Shown here in pieces: positions 1 through 8,910 of a stretch of 64,000 nucleotides of DNA. The stretch comes from an uncultured Granulosicoccaceae bacterium. GTDB taxonomy: Bacteria > Pseudomonadota > Gammaproteobacteria > Granulosicoccales > Granulosicoccaceae. Both the position numbers and the translations under genes were made by a program. Below the pieces are notes generated by a model that did not search any database, was not told where the DNA came from, and was given only the letters and a program-made list of their open reading frames with translations. The DNA is taken from NCBI GenBank assembly GCA_937931165.1, contig CALHCI010000009.1, positions 62,001-126,000 of the forward strand, read 5' to 3'. Numbering within the stretch: the first letter of the stretch is position 1; each line of letters begins with the position of its first letter.

Positions 1-286
1 GTATTGCTGGATTTTGATGAGTTCTAGCCTGGATTATACATGAGGATTCGCCAGTCAGAGGCAATAGTGCTAAACAGGTCGGTAAATCGGGCGAGAAACG
101 TGGCCCGCCACGTGCCGAGCCGGATTTGCCGAGATGTGACGCAATATTGCTCCTGATGGTGAATAGACACACTGCTAATTACCAGGCATACCAAATTTAA
201 GTATTTAATGCTGTATTTATAGCGGTTTCTCTTGTTTAAGGCTGTCGCCTCATGAATTATCCAGGCTGGGACAGACCCATGGACGC

Positions 287-1228
287 TTAAAGCGGTGTTG
301 TTTGTTCGAGTATCCCCGGAAATAAATAAGGCCAGATCTGTTCGGGATCTCGCATTTTAAGCGGCATACGGCTGCCAATCAGCAATACTTCTCCATGTGT
401 GTTGTGCTGATTCAGTTTCTCGTGATATTCCTTCACGGTTTCAAATGGCGTATCAAAACGCATAACGCCAAGTGTGCAGCGTGCGGAGGCTGCCAGTGCC
501 CGCACTGTGTCAGGGTCTTTGTTGATGTCCGGACTGTGGATGATCACAGAGTGGTTAAGTAAAGTGAGTTGTTTGCACAGTTTCCTTGCACCGAACTCGG
601 TCATCGGTTGATGATCACCGCCTTTGCTATTGCTGCCAATTGGCAAGAAACTGATGCCGTCTTGATATTGAATCAGGCACTGTTTAACGTGGCTGGTACC
701 TGCAACAATATCCGACACACCGGGCCGGTTGTGTGCTTTGAAGTGTTTGGTTAAATCACCATTCGAAGCATCAACCAGTATTCTCAGGTTTTTCTGCTTT
801 GACTTTAGCTGGTCGACTTCTGAAAGTCTGAGTTTTGGTGCAAGCCCTTCAGATTCAAACGATGTATTGATTTTTCGTTCGTGTAAGTGTGGCGCTTTTG
901 CAAGCCCTGTGCAGATATCCGCAGCTCTGGTGTTGTTGCCGCACGCGGTTACTTGAATAAGCCATTTGTTGCGATATCGGGTTTGCTGTTGTTCGGTGCG
1001 GTGTTTTGCTTCGGGTTCTTGTGCACGCTGAATTTTCGATGCGAGCTGAAGGAAGTTCTGCTGACCCAGTTGCAAAAGCGCAGGTGGCAGTCCCAACAGT
1101 TTGTACCAGTTGAGATGGTAATTTTCGGTCAGCATGTGGACACCTGAATTAAAGATGTGCTCTAAATGCTGCTGTCGTTTGACAATATTATTTGTTATGT
1201 CCGTAGATGATTGTGTGTTTCGATTCAT
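287..1228 (-). CDS. degenerate BY-kinase/ParA-like protein, probably non-catalytic
   Basis: 313 residues. The C-terminal two thirds resemble the cytoplasmic domain of bacterial tyrosine kinases (Wzc/CpsD/EpsG type), which control exopolysaccharide chain length. The order of landmarks is right: a strand-loop at residues 92-102 where Walker A should be, ILVDAS at 150-155 where Walker A' (LVDAD) sits, RPGVSDIVAG at 168-177, GISFLPIGS at 191-199, and VIIHSPD at 228-234 in the Walker B position. The P-loop reads ACGNNTRAAD and has no GKS/T. The A' and B motifs have also lost key acidic residues, and there is no tyrosine-rich tail. ATP binding is therefore doubtful and a pseudokinase or adaptor role is inferred. 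No polysaccharide operon is adjacent. The fold assignment rests on motif order only. Confidence 0.55.
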   Translation of the reverse strand: MNRNTQSSTDITNNIVKRQQHLEHIFNSGVHMLTENYHLNWYKLLGLPPALLQLGQQNFLQLASKIQRAQEPEAKHRTEQQQTRYRNKWLIQVTACGNNTRAADICTGLAKAPHLHERKINTSFESEGLAPKLRLSEVDQLKSKQKNLRILVDASNGDLTKHFKAHNRPGVSDIVAGTSHVKQCLIQYQDGISFLPIGSNSKGGDHQPMTEFGARKLCKQLTLLNHSVIIHSPDINKDPDTVRALAASARCTLGVMRFDTPFETVKEYHEKLNQHNTHGEVLLIGSRMPLKMRDPEQIWPYLFPGILEQTTPL

Positions 1229-1463
1229 TGCGGCAGGCGGCTGGTTTGACTCGGGACTTCGGTTGACTCTGTGTTCGCGACAATAAGCACTACATTATTG
1301 TGAATACTTTATAGTTGTTGATACGTTGCGAAGGTTAGTTTGGTGCATTGCCGGGAAATTGCGGTATGCCTTGGCTACCCGCTTGGATAACCAGTGAGTG
1401 CTATCCGTGCGGCGTCATTGTACCCTCGTCAGTAACTTAATTCATTGAACCGGATCAGGCATC

Positions 1464-3113
1464 ATGAAAAGCGGCGGTCAGTTATTAGTGGATTGTCTTG
1501 TCGAGCTCGGCTCAACAACAACCTTTGGCGTGCCCGGTGAAAGTTATCTCGCAGTGCTGGATGGACTTTACGAAGTGCGCGAACAAGTAAAGTTTGTTTT
1601 GTGCAGAAACGAAGGAGGTGCGGCATTGATGGCAGCCGCCTACGGTAAACTCACGGGGTTGCCGGGGTTATGTCTGGTTACGCGTGGTCCCGGCGCCACC
1701 AACGCTTCTATCGGTGTTCATACCGCTGCGCAGGACAGTGTGCCGATGATTTTGTTTGTCGGCCAGGTTGCGACACACATGCAGGGCAGGGAGGCTTTTC
1801 AAGAACTTGATTACCGCGCAGTGTTCGGCTCGGTGGCGAAGTGGGTAACCCAGATTGATTCGGCCGATCGTATTCCCGAAGTGATTGCACGTGCCTGGTC
1901 CACGGCAATCAGTGGCAGGCCCGGCCCGGTTGTTATTGCATTGCCCGAAGATAAATTAACGACCATGTCCAGTGCATCACCGGTAACAAATCAGGTATTG
2001 GTTCATGAACCGGCAGCGACAGCCGAAGCCGTGCAGCAAGTAAAGGAAATGTTGTCTACCGCTGAACGACCGTTGCTGTTGTATGGCGGGTGTCACTGGA
2101 GTGCCGAGGGTATGAACTGCTTGCAGCAATTTGCTGAAGCATCCCGAATGCCCGTGGTTTCCGCTTTTCGATATATTGATCAGTTTGATAACTTTTCCAG
2201 TGTCTATAGCGGTGAGGCGGGTGTCGGCATGTATCCGTATGTTAAGCAGCTCATAAGCACCGCTGATCTGATTCTTGCCATTAACGTTCGGTTTGGTGAA
2301 ATGACCACTGATGGTTATTCGTTGCTTAATGTACCTGAACCCTCACAGACGCTTATTCATGTGCATGCGTCTGACACCGAAATAGGGAAAATCTATCAAC
2401 CTGACCTCGGCATACAGGCCGGACCCAATGCCTTTGCAAAAGCATTGGTTGCTGTCAAAGGTGACTGGCAGGTCTGGTGCAATGATGCACGTAGTGCATA
2501 CGAGGAGGCTATAGCCAATGTGCCGCAGCAGCCGTCACCGGTAGATATGACTGCAGTATGTAAGCATCTTCGCAGTGTGTTACCGGATGATGCAATCATT
2601 ACTAATGGTGCGGGTAATTTTACGGTGTGGCCCGGCAAGTTTATACAGTACGGGCGTGCTGCGCGGTTGTTGGCGCCACAGTCGGGCGCCATGGGGTATG
2701 GATTACCTGCAGCCATTGCCGCGAAGATTGAACATCCTGATCGTACTGTGATCTGTTTTGCCGGTGATGGAGATTTTCAGATGAATTGTCAGGAGCTTGC
2801 CACTGCCATGCAGGCAGATGCACAGCCTGTGGTGCTGGTTATTAATAACGGTATCTACGGCACAATTCGCGCACACCAGGAAAAGCATTATCCGGCCAGA
2901 GTATTCGGTACAACCATGGAAAGCCCTGACTTTGTCGCGCTTGCCCGTGCCTACGGCTTTTATGCACAACGGGTTAATACTACTGCAGAGTTTGCTGATG
3001 CGTTTGATCGGGCAATGGCATCAGACTCCGGTGCATTGCTTGATCTGAATATTGCGGCCGAGGCGATAACACCATTTCAAACCATTGAGTCTGTCAGAAG
3101 TGGCAGAGACTAA
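1464..3113 (+). CDS. thiamine pyrophosphate-dependent acetolactate synthase-like enzyme
   Basis: 549 residues, full length for the acetohydroxyacid synthase/pyruvate oxidase superfamily. The N-terminal pyrimidine-binding domain carries the catalytic glutamate (CRNEGGAALMA, E50). It is followed by the central domain and a C-terminal TPP-diphosphate domain with GDGDF at 434-438 and the paired asparagines at 461-462. Family members with the opening GGQLLVD and FGVPGESYLAVLDGLY are common in proteobacteria as orphan thiamine pyrophosphate-binding proteins of unproven substrate. No ilvN-type regulatory subunit is next to it, so a role as the branched-chain amino acid AHAS is unlikely. The start is supported by an AGG element six bases upstream of the ATG. 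It stands alone on the plus strand, convergent with the propionate genes. Confidence 0.85.
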   Translation: MKSGGQLLVDCLVELGSTTTFGVPGESYLAVLDGLYEVREQVKFVLCRNEGGAALMAAAYGKLTGLPGLCLVTRGPGATNASIGVHTAAQDSVPMILFVGQVATHMQGREAFQELDYRAVFGSVAKWVTQIDSADRIPEVIARAWSTAISGRPGPVVIALPEDKLTTMSSASPVTNQVLVHEPAATAEAVQQVKEMLSTAERPLLLYGGCHWSAEGMNCLQQFAEASRMPVVSAFRYIDQFDNFSSVYSGEAGVGMYPYVKQLISTADLILAINVRFGEMTTDGYSLLNVPEPSQTLIHVHASDTEIGKIYQPDLGIQAGPNAFAKALVAVKGDWQVWCNDARSAYEEAIANVPQQPSPVDMTAVCKHLRSVLPDDAIITNGAGNFTVWPGKFIQYGRAARLLAPQSGAMGYGLPAAIAAKIEHPDRTVICFAGDGDFQMNCQELATAMQADAQPVVLVINNGIYGTIRAHQEKHYPARVFGTTMESPDFVALARAYGFYAQRVNTTAEFADAFDRAMASDSGALLDLNIAAEAITPFQTIESVRSGRD

Positions 3114-3229
3114 AAAGATAGCGGCCCTTAAGTTACATCGATAATGCGGGGTGCCTGCTGCATGGAAGATTTAAGCAGGTTGTGTAGACACAAAGTAAAC
3201 CCTTGTGGTAGCCCGCTTAACCAGCTTAC

Positions 3230-3628
3230 CTAAACCTGTTCAAGCTCCACCAGCGTTCCGCAAAAATCTTTCGGGTGCAAAAAAATCACAGGCTTGCCAT
3301 GCGCACCTGTTTTAGGCTCGCTGAGTATTCGAGCGCCTTCTGTTTGGAGCTTTGCAACAGCGGCATTGATATCTTCAACTTCGTAGCACAGGTGGTGAAT
3401 ACCGCCGTCACAGTTTTTCTCAAGAAACCGTGCAATCGGGCTGTTGTCCCCAAGTGGTTGCAACAGTTCGATTTTGGTGTTCGGCAGTTCTACAAAAACG
3501 GTTGTCACACCATGTTCAGGCAGATCAGTTTCTGCGCTGACATTCGCACCCAGCGTATCTCTATAAATAGCCGTTGCCGCCTTTAAGTCTGTGACCGCAA
3601 TAGCGACATGATTAAGCTTGCCTAGCAT
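3230..3628 (-). CDS. mce: methylmalonyl-CoA epimerase
   Basis: 132 residues, the usual size. It interconverts (2R)- and (2S)-methylmalonyl-CoA in the cytoplasm, linking propionyl-CoA carboxylation to methylmalonyl-CoA mutase. It is a vicinal-oxygen-chelate fold made of two repeats. The metal ligands are visible as LNHVAIAV (H7), GGIHHLCYEV (H78/H79) and the terminal TLVELEQV. HPKDFCGTLVELEQ is characteristic of the epimerase rather than of generic glyoxalases. It lies 69 bases downstream of prpE on the same strand, so the two genes probably share a transcript for propionate use. The carboxylase and mutase are not in this window. A GAGAA sequence eight bases upstream serves as ribosome-binding site. 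Confidence 0.92.
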   Translation of the reverse strand: MLGKLNHVAIAVTDLKAATAIYRDTLGANVSAETDLPEHGVTTVFVELPNTKIELLQPLGDNSPIARFLEKNCDGGIHHLCYEVEDINAAVAKLQTEGARILSEPKTGAHGKPVIFLHPKDFCGTLVELEQV

Positions 3629-3652
3629 AGCGATAAATTCTCATATGGTCGT

Positions 3653-3675
3653 GGTGCAGCAACTTGTGCTGCACC
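3653..3675. other. perfect hairpin between prpE and mce
   Basis: An inverted repeat of nine base pairs (GGTGCAGCA / TGCTGCACC) with a five-base loop fills much of the 69-base gap between prpE and mce. There is no run of T after it in the direction of transcription, so it is not a textbook intrinsic terminator. An mRNA-processing or 3'-end-stabilising element that sets unequal expression of the two genes is an inference. Confidence 0.6.
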
Positions 3676-3697
3676 ATTGGTGCAAAAAAATATTGCT

Positions 3698-5596
3698 TTA
3701 CTGGCTTCGCGGGTAACCGAGTGATGCCAATGCTTCGGTGACTTCGTCCAGTATCGCCGGATCATCGATAGTCGCAGGCATTTTATAGTCGGTACCGTCA
3801 GCGATCGAGCGCATGGTAGCTCTAAGAATTTTACCTGAGCGGGTTTTTGGCAGTCGTTTTACTACCACCACATTTTTAAAAGCGGCAACCGGTCCTATCT
3901 CTTCGCGTACACGTTTAATCACCTCGGTGCAGATGTCAGCGTCAGATTTTTCAGTGTTTGCGTTTAACACCAGCAAGCCAACCGGCAGTTGTCCTTTCAG
4001 TTCATCTGCAGCACCCATCACAGCACATTCTGCAACATCCGGATGCCCTGACAGTGCTTCTTCCATAGCACCGGTCGAAAGTCTGTGTCCGGCAACATTA
4101 ATCACATCGTCGGTACGGGCCATCACAAAAACATAGCCGTCCTCATCAATGTAGCCTGCATCGCCAGTTTCATAGTGACCGGGGAAGGTTTCGAAGTACG
4201 CGGATTCAAATCTTTCGGGGGCATTCCACAGTGTGGTAAACGATCCCGGTGGCAGTGGAGACTCGGCGACCAGTGCCCCGATTTCACCGGGCTGACATTC
4301 GTTGCCGTCGTTATCCAGAACTTTTAAGTGGTAGCCGGGTGCCGGTTTGGTGGGGGAGCCCGGCTTTATAGGCAATAGTTCTATGCCAGCGTAATTTGCA
4401 CAGATTGATGAGCCGGTTTCGGTTTGCCACCAGTGATCGATCACTGGAACGCCGAGGTGTTGTTGCGCCCAGGCCAGCGTGTCCGGGTCACAGCGCTCAC
4501 CGGCCAGAAACAATGTTTCGAGCCCGGAGAGATCGTACTTTTTAACGTATTCACCCGTTGGATCTTCTTTTTTGATGGCGCGGAAAGCGGTGGGTGCGGT
4601 GAACAGCGATTTGACGTTGTGCTCACTGATCACTCGCCAGAATGCGCCCGGGTCAGGTGTGCCAACCGGTTTGCCTTCATAGAGTACGGTCGTGTTGCCG
4701 TGAAACAGAGGTGCGTAAACAATGTACGAATGGCCGACCACCCAGCCTACATCTGAAGCTGCCCAGTACACATCACCCGGTTCTACCCCATAGATATTTT
4801 TCATTGTCCATTTGAGCGAGACAATGCCGCCTGCAGTATCTCTGACCACCCCTTTTGGCATACCGGTAGTCCCGGACGTATACAAGATATAGAGCGGGTG
4901 GTTGGCAGGTAGCTCTGCACAGTCTGCTTTAGGAGCAGCCGCGAAGGTGTCATGCCAGTCGAAATCTCTTCCTTCGATCATTGTGGCGGCTGCCTGTGGC
5001 CGTTGCAGAACGATGCAGGAATCCGGTTTGTGTTGGGCTAGTTCAATGGCCTTGTCGAGCAGCGGTTTGTATTCAACCGTGCGGCCCGGCTCCAGTCCAC
5101 AGGATGCAGCTATAATCATTTTCGGCGTGCAGTCGTCAATTCTTACTGCAAGCTCGTTTGCTGCAAAGCCACCGAAAACCACAGAGTGAACTGCACCGAT
5201 TCTCGCACATGCCAGCATAGACACGACTGCCTGCGGAATCATTGGCATATAAATGATGACGCGGTCGCCTGCGCTGACACCCTTTTCAGCCAGCATGCCT
5301 GCAACCTTGCTCACTTGTTCCAGCAGCTCGTGATAGGTGATCTGCTGTTTGGTGTCAGTGACCGGGCTGTCGTAAATAATGGCATTCTGCTCCCCGCGTC
5401 CTTCGTTAACGTGCAGGTCCAGTGCGTTGAAACAGGCGTTGGTGGTGCCGTCCGGAAACCATTTGAAAAACGGTGGTGTGCTGTCATCCAGCGCTGATGT
5501 TGGTGCTTGGTACCAGTGGATGTCCCGGGCAAGCTCAAGCCAGAAGTCGTTCCTGTCTGCAAGTGAGGACTCATAAATTGGTGTGTAGCGGGACAT
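3698..5596 (-). CDS. prpE: propionyl-CoA synthetase
   Basis: An acetyl-CoA synthetase-family ligase that activates propionate to propionyl-CoA with ATP through an acyl-AMP intermediate. The AMP-binding signature YTSGTTGMPKGV, the family-typical SCGLEPGRTVEYKPLLD block, the VGHSYIVYAPL region and the C-terminal lysine motif KTRSGKILRATMRS (site of the acyl-transfer lysine) are all present. PrpE-type features around SCGLEPGR separate it from Acs. The ATG at 5596 has AGGAG five bases upstream and gives the family N-terminus MSRYTPIYESSL, 632 residues. A further in-frame ATG at 5638 adds 14 polar residues and has no good ribosome-binding site. It is first in a probable two-gene unit with mce. Confidence 0.92.
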   Translation of the reverse strand: MSRYTPIYESSLADRNDFWLELARDIHWYQAPTSALDDSTPPFFKWFPDGTTNACFNALDLHVNEGRGEQNAIIYDSPVTDTKQQITYHELLEQVSKVAGMLAEKGVSAGDRVIIYMPMIPQAVVSMLACARIGAVHSVVFGGFAANELAVRIDDCTPKMIIAASCGLEPGRTVEYKPLLDKAIELAQHKPDSCIVLQRPQAAATMIEGRDFDWHDTFAAAPKADCAELPANHPLYILYTSGTTGMPKGVVRDTAGGIVSLKWTMKNIYGVEPGDVYWAASDVGWVVGHSYIVYAPLFHGNTTVLYEGKPVGTPDPGAFWRVISEHNVKSLFTAPTAFRAIKKEDPTGEYVKKYDLSGLETLFLAGERCDPDTLAWAQQHLGVPVIDHWWQTETGSSICANYAGIELLPIKPGSPTKPAPGYHLKVLDNDGNECQPGEIGALVAESPLPPGSFTTLWNAPERFESAYFETFPGHYETGDAGYIDEDGYVFVMARTDDVINVAGHRLSTGAMEEALSGHPDVAECAVMGAADELKGQLPVGLLVLNANTEKSDADICTEVIKRVREEIGPVAAFKNVVVVKRLPKTRSGKILRATMRSIADGTDYKMPATIDDPAILDEVTEALASLGYPRSQ

Positions 5597-5962
5597 TCTG
5601 GCTCCTGAATCAGGCTGATTTTGCTCGGATTCTGCCATTGTCTCGCAGATGCGCAGGCAACAGCAACGATTCCGGGCTGGCGGGGACCGGAAAATCTGCT
5701 AAAAAACGTGGACGGGGAGGGGCTGGAAGTCGTGTCGTTATGTTAATTTTTGTTAAGAATGCGCAGCGGTAATGACGTAACTTCTTGGACCTGCTATAAA
5801 AATTGACTTGGTGTTAACGTTAGGTAACAATTCGGGCTGCTCAGTATGGTCGGGGACCGGCAGTGAGAACGAGCGACGCTTTGAAGGTTACCCGGGTCAT
5901 TAACAATAAATAGCGCTCTGTCCTGCGGTTGCAGCGGAGTATAAAAACCAGGATCCAGACCA
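5597..5962. other. divergent intergenic region between prpE and hfq
   Basis: 366 bases without a supported gene. It must hold the prpE promoter on the minus strand and at least one hfq promoter on the plus strand. AT-rich stretches lie around 5735-5760 and 5795-5831. Apart from the candidate promoter listed separately I see no strong structure. Confidence 0.5.
5803..5831 (+). promoter_or_regulatory. candidate sigma-70 promoter upstream of hfq
   Basis: TTGACT is followed, 17 bases later, by AACAAT (or 16 bases later by TAACAA), about 130 bases before the hfq start. The -35 matches consensus at five of six positions and the -10 is weak. In E. coli hfq is served by several promoters including some inside miaA. 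Here miaA is absent, so a local promoter is required. Confidence 0.3.
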
Positions 5963-6214
5963 ATGGCTAAAGGGCAGTCTTTACAAGAACCCTTCTTAAA
6001 TACGCTCCGAAAAGAGCGCGTTCCTGTATCCATTTATCTCGTGAACGGCATCAAGCTGCAAGGCCAGATTGAGTCCTTCGACCAGTTTGTGGTGCTGCTT
6101 AAGAACACGGTCAGCCAAATGGTATACAAGCACGCTATTTCGACTATCGTGCCTGCACGAGCAGTCAAAATCACTCCACCTAATCTCGAGGATAACGATT
6201 CTGCCGCGAGCTAG
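5963..6214 (+). CDS. hfq: RNA chaperone Hfq
   Basis: 83 residues. Hexameric Sm-like protein that pairs small RNAs with mRNAs. Sm1 and Sm2 are intact: Q8, the FDQFVVLL core and the YKHAIST proximal-face motif at 55-61, where Y55, K56 and H57 contact U-rich 3' ends. The rim patch reads RKERVPV at residues 16-22. Residue 9 is Glu where E. coli has Asp. The acidic C-terminal tail is only about 15 residues, much shorter than in enterobacteria. AGGA sits upstream of the ATG. The usual upstream partner miaA is not here but about 44 kb away, while hflX follows 35 bases downstream as expected. Confidence 0.98.
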   Translation: MAKGQSLQEPFLNTLRKERVPVSIYLVNGIKLQGQIESFDQFVVLLKNTVSQMVYKHAISTIVPARAVKITPPNLEDNDSAAS

Positions 6215-6249
6215 CACAACGAAAGGAAGCATCCGGGAAATGAAACAAG

Positions 6250-7530
6250 TTGTTTGATCGCCCGGATATTGGTAACGACTGTGTCGTAGTCAACATTGAT
6301 ATTCCCGGGGAAGACAAGCACCCCGGCGAGTTCGAAGAGCTGGTCAAGTCTACCGGCGCGAACATTGTCGATATCGTCGACGTCAAAATCACGAAACCCC
6401 ATCCAAGATATTTCTTCGGCGTCGGTAAAGCCGAAGAAATCGCTGTGGCTACTGCAGACAGCAAAGCCGATCTGGTGATCGTTGACCACTCTCTTGCGCC
6501 CAGCCAGGAGCGAAATCTTGAAGGTCTGGTGAAGTCGCGTGTGCTCGACCGCTCCGGATTGATCCTCGATATATTTGCACAGAGAGCCCAGTCCTTTGAG
6601 GGGAAGCTGCAGGTAGAGCTTGCACAACTGGCGCACCTGTCAACCAGGCTGGTCCGCGGCTGGACTCACCTCGAGAGACAAAAAGGCGGGATCGGCCTGC
6701 GTGGTCCGGGTGAAACCCAGCTCGAGACCGACCGTCGGTTGATTGGTGCCCGCATCAAACAAATCCAGAAACGCTTGCAAAAGGTTGACTCTCGCAGGGA
6801 GCAAGGCAGGCGCAACCGCAAAAAGAACGAGCTGCCAACCGCTTCACTGGTGGGCTACACCAATGCCGGCAAGTCGACGCTGTTTAACCGGCTGACAGAA
6901 TCCCGTGTGTATTCTGCGGATCAGTTGTTTGCAACACTTGACCCGACCATCCGCAAATTAGACCTTGGTGCCGGTGAACATGCGCTTATTGTTGATACTG
7001 TAGGTTTCATCAGTAATTTGCCACACGAGCTGATCGAGTCATTCAAATCAACATTGCAGGAAACCCGGGAGGCGACGGTATTGCTGCATATTATTGATGC
7101 ATCAGATCCTGCCAGGCAGGAGCGACGCCGTCAGGTTGAGGAGGTACTGGGTGATATTGGCGCGAACGTGCCGCAGATTCTCGTTTACAACAAGGCAGAC
7201 CTGCTGGATTCTGCTGCCCGTGATGAATTGCTTGATGCAATGATGGGTGAAAACAGCATTGCCGTGTCTGCTGAAACCGGTGAAGGCATCGACCGTCTGT
7301 TACAGAAGGTTGCTGAGAGTGTTCGGCCGAAGCGACGGGTGGGCTGGCTTACCTTGCCAGCACAACATGCGCGGGAGCGGGCCATGCTCTATGATCGCGA
7401 TGCGGTCAAAAACGAGCGCATCGGAGAGACCGGTGAATATATACTTCAGCTTGAAATAGCAGAACACGACTGGCAACGGTTTATCAAGCATACCGGGCTC
7501 ACTGCAGAGCTTGTAAATCATCCGGGGTGA
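6250..7530 (+). CDS. hflX: GTPase HflX, ribosome-associated
   Basis: 426 residues. A ribosome-splitting or rescuing GTPase of the Obg-HflX superfamily. The N-terminal HflX domain (PHPRYFFGVGKAEEI, DRSGLILDIFAQRA, GGIGLRGPGETQLE) is followed by a G domain with P-loop GYTNAGKSTLF, DTVGF and NKAD. The start is TTG: an in-frame TGA at 6241-6243 blocks any extension, and TTG-TTT-GAT gives the family N-terminus MFDRPD. A strong GAAAGGAAG ribosome-binding element at 6221-6229 is placed for the out-of-frame ATG at 6240, which opens a five-codon frame ending at 6257 inside hflX. Translation may therefore be coupled to that mini-frame. Confidence 0.95.
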   Translation: MFDRPDIGNDCVVVNIDIPGEDKHPGEFEELVKSTGANIVDIVDVKITKPHPRYFFGVGKAEEIAVATADSKADLVIVDHSLAPSQERNLEGLVKSRVLDRSGLILDIFAQRAQSFEGKLQVELAQLAHLSTRLVRGWTHLERQKGGIGLRGPGETQLETDRRLIGARIKQIQKRLQKVDSRREQGRRNRKKNELPTASLVGYTNAGKSTLFNRLTESRVYSADQLFATLDPTIRKLDLGAGEHALIVDTVGFISNLPHELIESFKSTLQETREATVLLHIIDASDPARQERRRQVEEVLGDIGANVPQILVYNKADLLDSAARDELLDAMMGENSIAVSAETGEGIDRLLQKVAESVRPKRRVGWLTLPAQHARERAMLYDRDAVKNERIGETGEYILQLEIAEHDWQRFIKHTGLTAELVNHPG

Positions 7531-7716
7531 CGCCATATCAAGCAGTCGTTGTGAAAAGCAGGCACTTTGTTGTTGATAGACCCCGACTCAACACCTAAAC
7601 TTCGCCGTTTGGTCGTGTTTTTGTGTCGGTGTTGAGTGCCGTGCCTTACAACTAATGATCAACCAGCTCTGAATTATCGTTCGGGGCGTTTTTACCTACA
7701 TATTATTGGAGTCGGC

Positions 7717-8910
7717 ATGGCTTGGAACGAACCTGGGGGCAACAACAATGACCCTTGGGGCAACAAAAAGAACGACGGTGGCCCGCCTGACCTTGACGAG
7801 GTGTTCCGCAATCTGCAAAAAAAGCTGGAAGGGCTTTTTGGCGGTAAGCGAAGCGGCGGGGGCGGCAGTTCCAGCGGCGGCAGCGGCATGGGATTCCCGG
7901 GCAAGCTCGGTTCAATCGGTATTCTTGCCTTGCTGGCGATTGGTGCGATCCTGTGGATTCTTAGTGGAATCTATATTATCCAGCCTGCTGAACGTGGCGT
8001 TGTGCAACAGTTTGGTCGCTACGTAAAAACCACTCTGCCTGGTCCGCACTGGCGGATACCCTGGCCGGTGCAGAAACACCAGCGCGTCAACGTCGATCAG
8101 AATCGCTCTGTTGAGTTGAAGTCTCAGGAGATCCTCACTAAAGACGAAAATATCGTCGAGATCGACCTGGCTGTTCAATACAATATCAGTGATGCTGCGC
8201 AGTATCTGTTCAGCGTGGTTGAGCCGGACAGCACCTTACGTCAGGCAGCTGAAAGTGCGCTGCGTGAAACGGTCGGTAACACCCTGATGGATCTGGTGAT
8301 CACCGAAGGTCGCGGAATTATCCAGACTGATACCAAAGAGAAAATTCAGGAAACCCTGGACAGCTACAACACAGGGATTCAGGTGACTGCTGTCAACCTG
8401 CAAAGTGCTCAGCCCCCTGAAGCCGTACAGGCTGCTTTCTCTGATGCCATCAAGGCGCGTGAGGATCAGGAGCGATTTATCAACGAATCCGAGGCGTACA
8501 AGAACGGTCTGTTACCTCAGGCTCGTGGTGACGCGGTTATCGCACTTGAAGAAGCACGCGCGTACAGGGCACAAACTGTTAACGCGGCACAAGGTGAAGC
8601 GGCACGATTTGAATCGCTGCTCACCGAATATACCAAAGCACCCGAGGTTACCAAGCAGCGACTGTATCTTGAGTCTCTTGAGTCTGTGCTGTCGAACAGC
8701 AGTAAGGTGATGGTCGATGTCGATGGCGGCAACAATCTTATGTATCTGCCAATAGACAAGCTTATGGGTAGTGGTGCTGATGCGGAAGCCAAGGCGACGC
8801 TTGAAAAACTCAGAAGCAGCCAGCCTACATTCACCAATTCTCAGTCGACCAGTGGTCTTACGCTGCCCCGGCAAAACGATAGCCGCTCACGTTCACGGGA
8901 GTCTAACTAA
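7717..8910 (+). CDS. hflK: FtsH protease regulator HflK
   Basis: 397 residues from the ATG at 7717, preceded by GGAG five bases upstream. A longer frame from a GTG at 7636 has no ribosome site. The protein begins MAWNEPGG as family members do. It has a Gly/Ser-rich cytoplasmic segment (residues 43-63), one transmembrane helix at about 66-88, then the periplasmic SPFH/band 7 domain and a coiled coil. With HflC it forms a large cage around FtsH and modulates membrane-protein degradation. Its last base is also the first base of hflC (TAATG), implying translational coupling. The C-terminal tail is Ser/Arg-rich. Confidence 0.96.
   Translation: MAWNEPGGNNNDPWGNKKNDGGPPDLDEVFRNLQKKLEGLFGGKRSGGGGSSSGGSGMGFPGKLGSIGILALLAIGAILWILSGIYIIQPAERGVVQQFGRYVKTTLPGPHWRIPWPVQKHQRVNVDQNRSVELKSQEILTKDENIVEIDLAVQYNISDAAQYLFSVVEPDSTLRQAAESALRETVGNTLMDLVITEGRGIIQTDTKEKIQETLDSYNTGIQVTAVNLQSAQPPEAVQAAFSDAIKAREDQERFINESEAYKNGLLPQARGDAVIALEEARAYRAQTVNAAQGEAARFESLLTEYTKAPEVTKQRLYLESLESVLSNSSKVMVDVDGGNNLMYLPIDKLMGSGADAEAKATLEKLRSSQPTFTNSQSTSGLTLPRQNDSRSRSRESN

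Noticed and set aside
1-27. A short open stretch reading VLLDFDEF then stop on the plus strand at the window edge, possibly the end of a gene
   Set aside because: Eight codons are too few to tell a gene end from chance; nothing else in 1-286 supports a gene on either strand.
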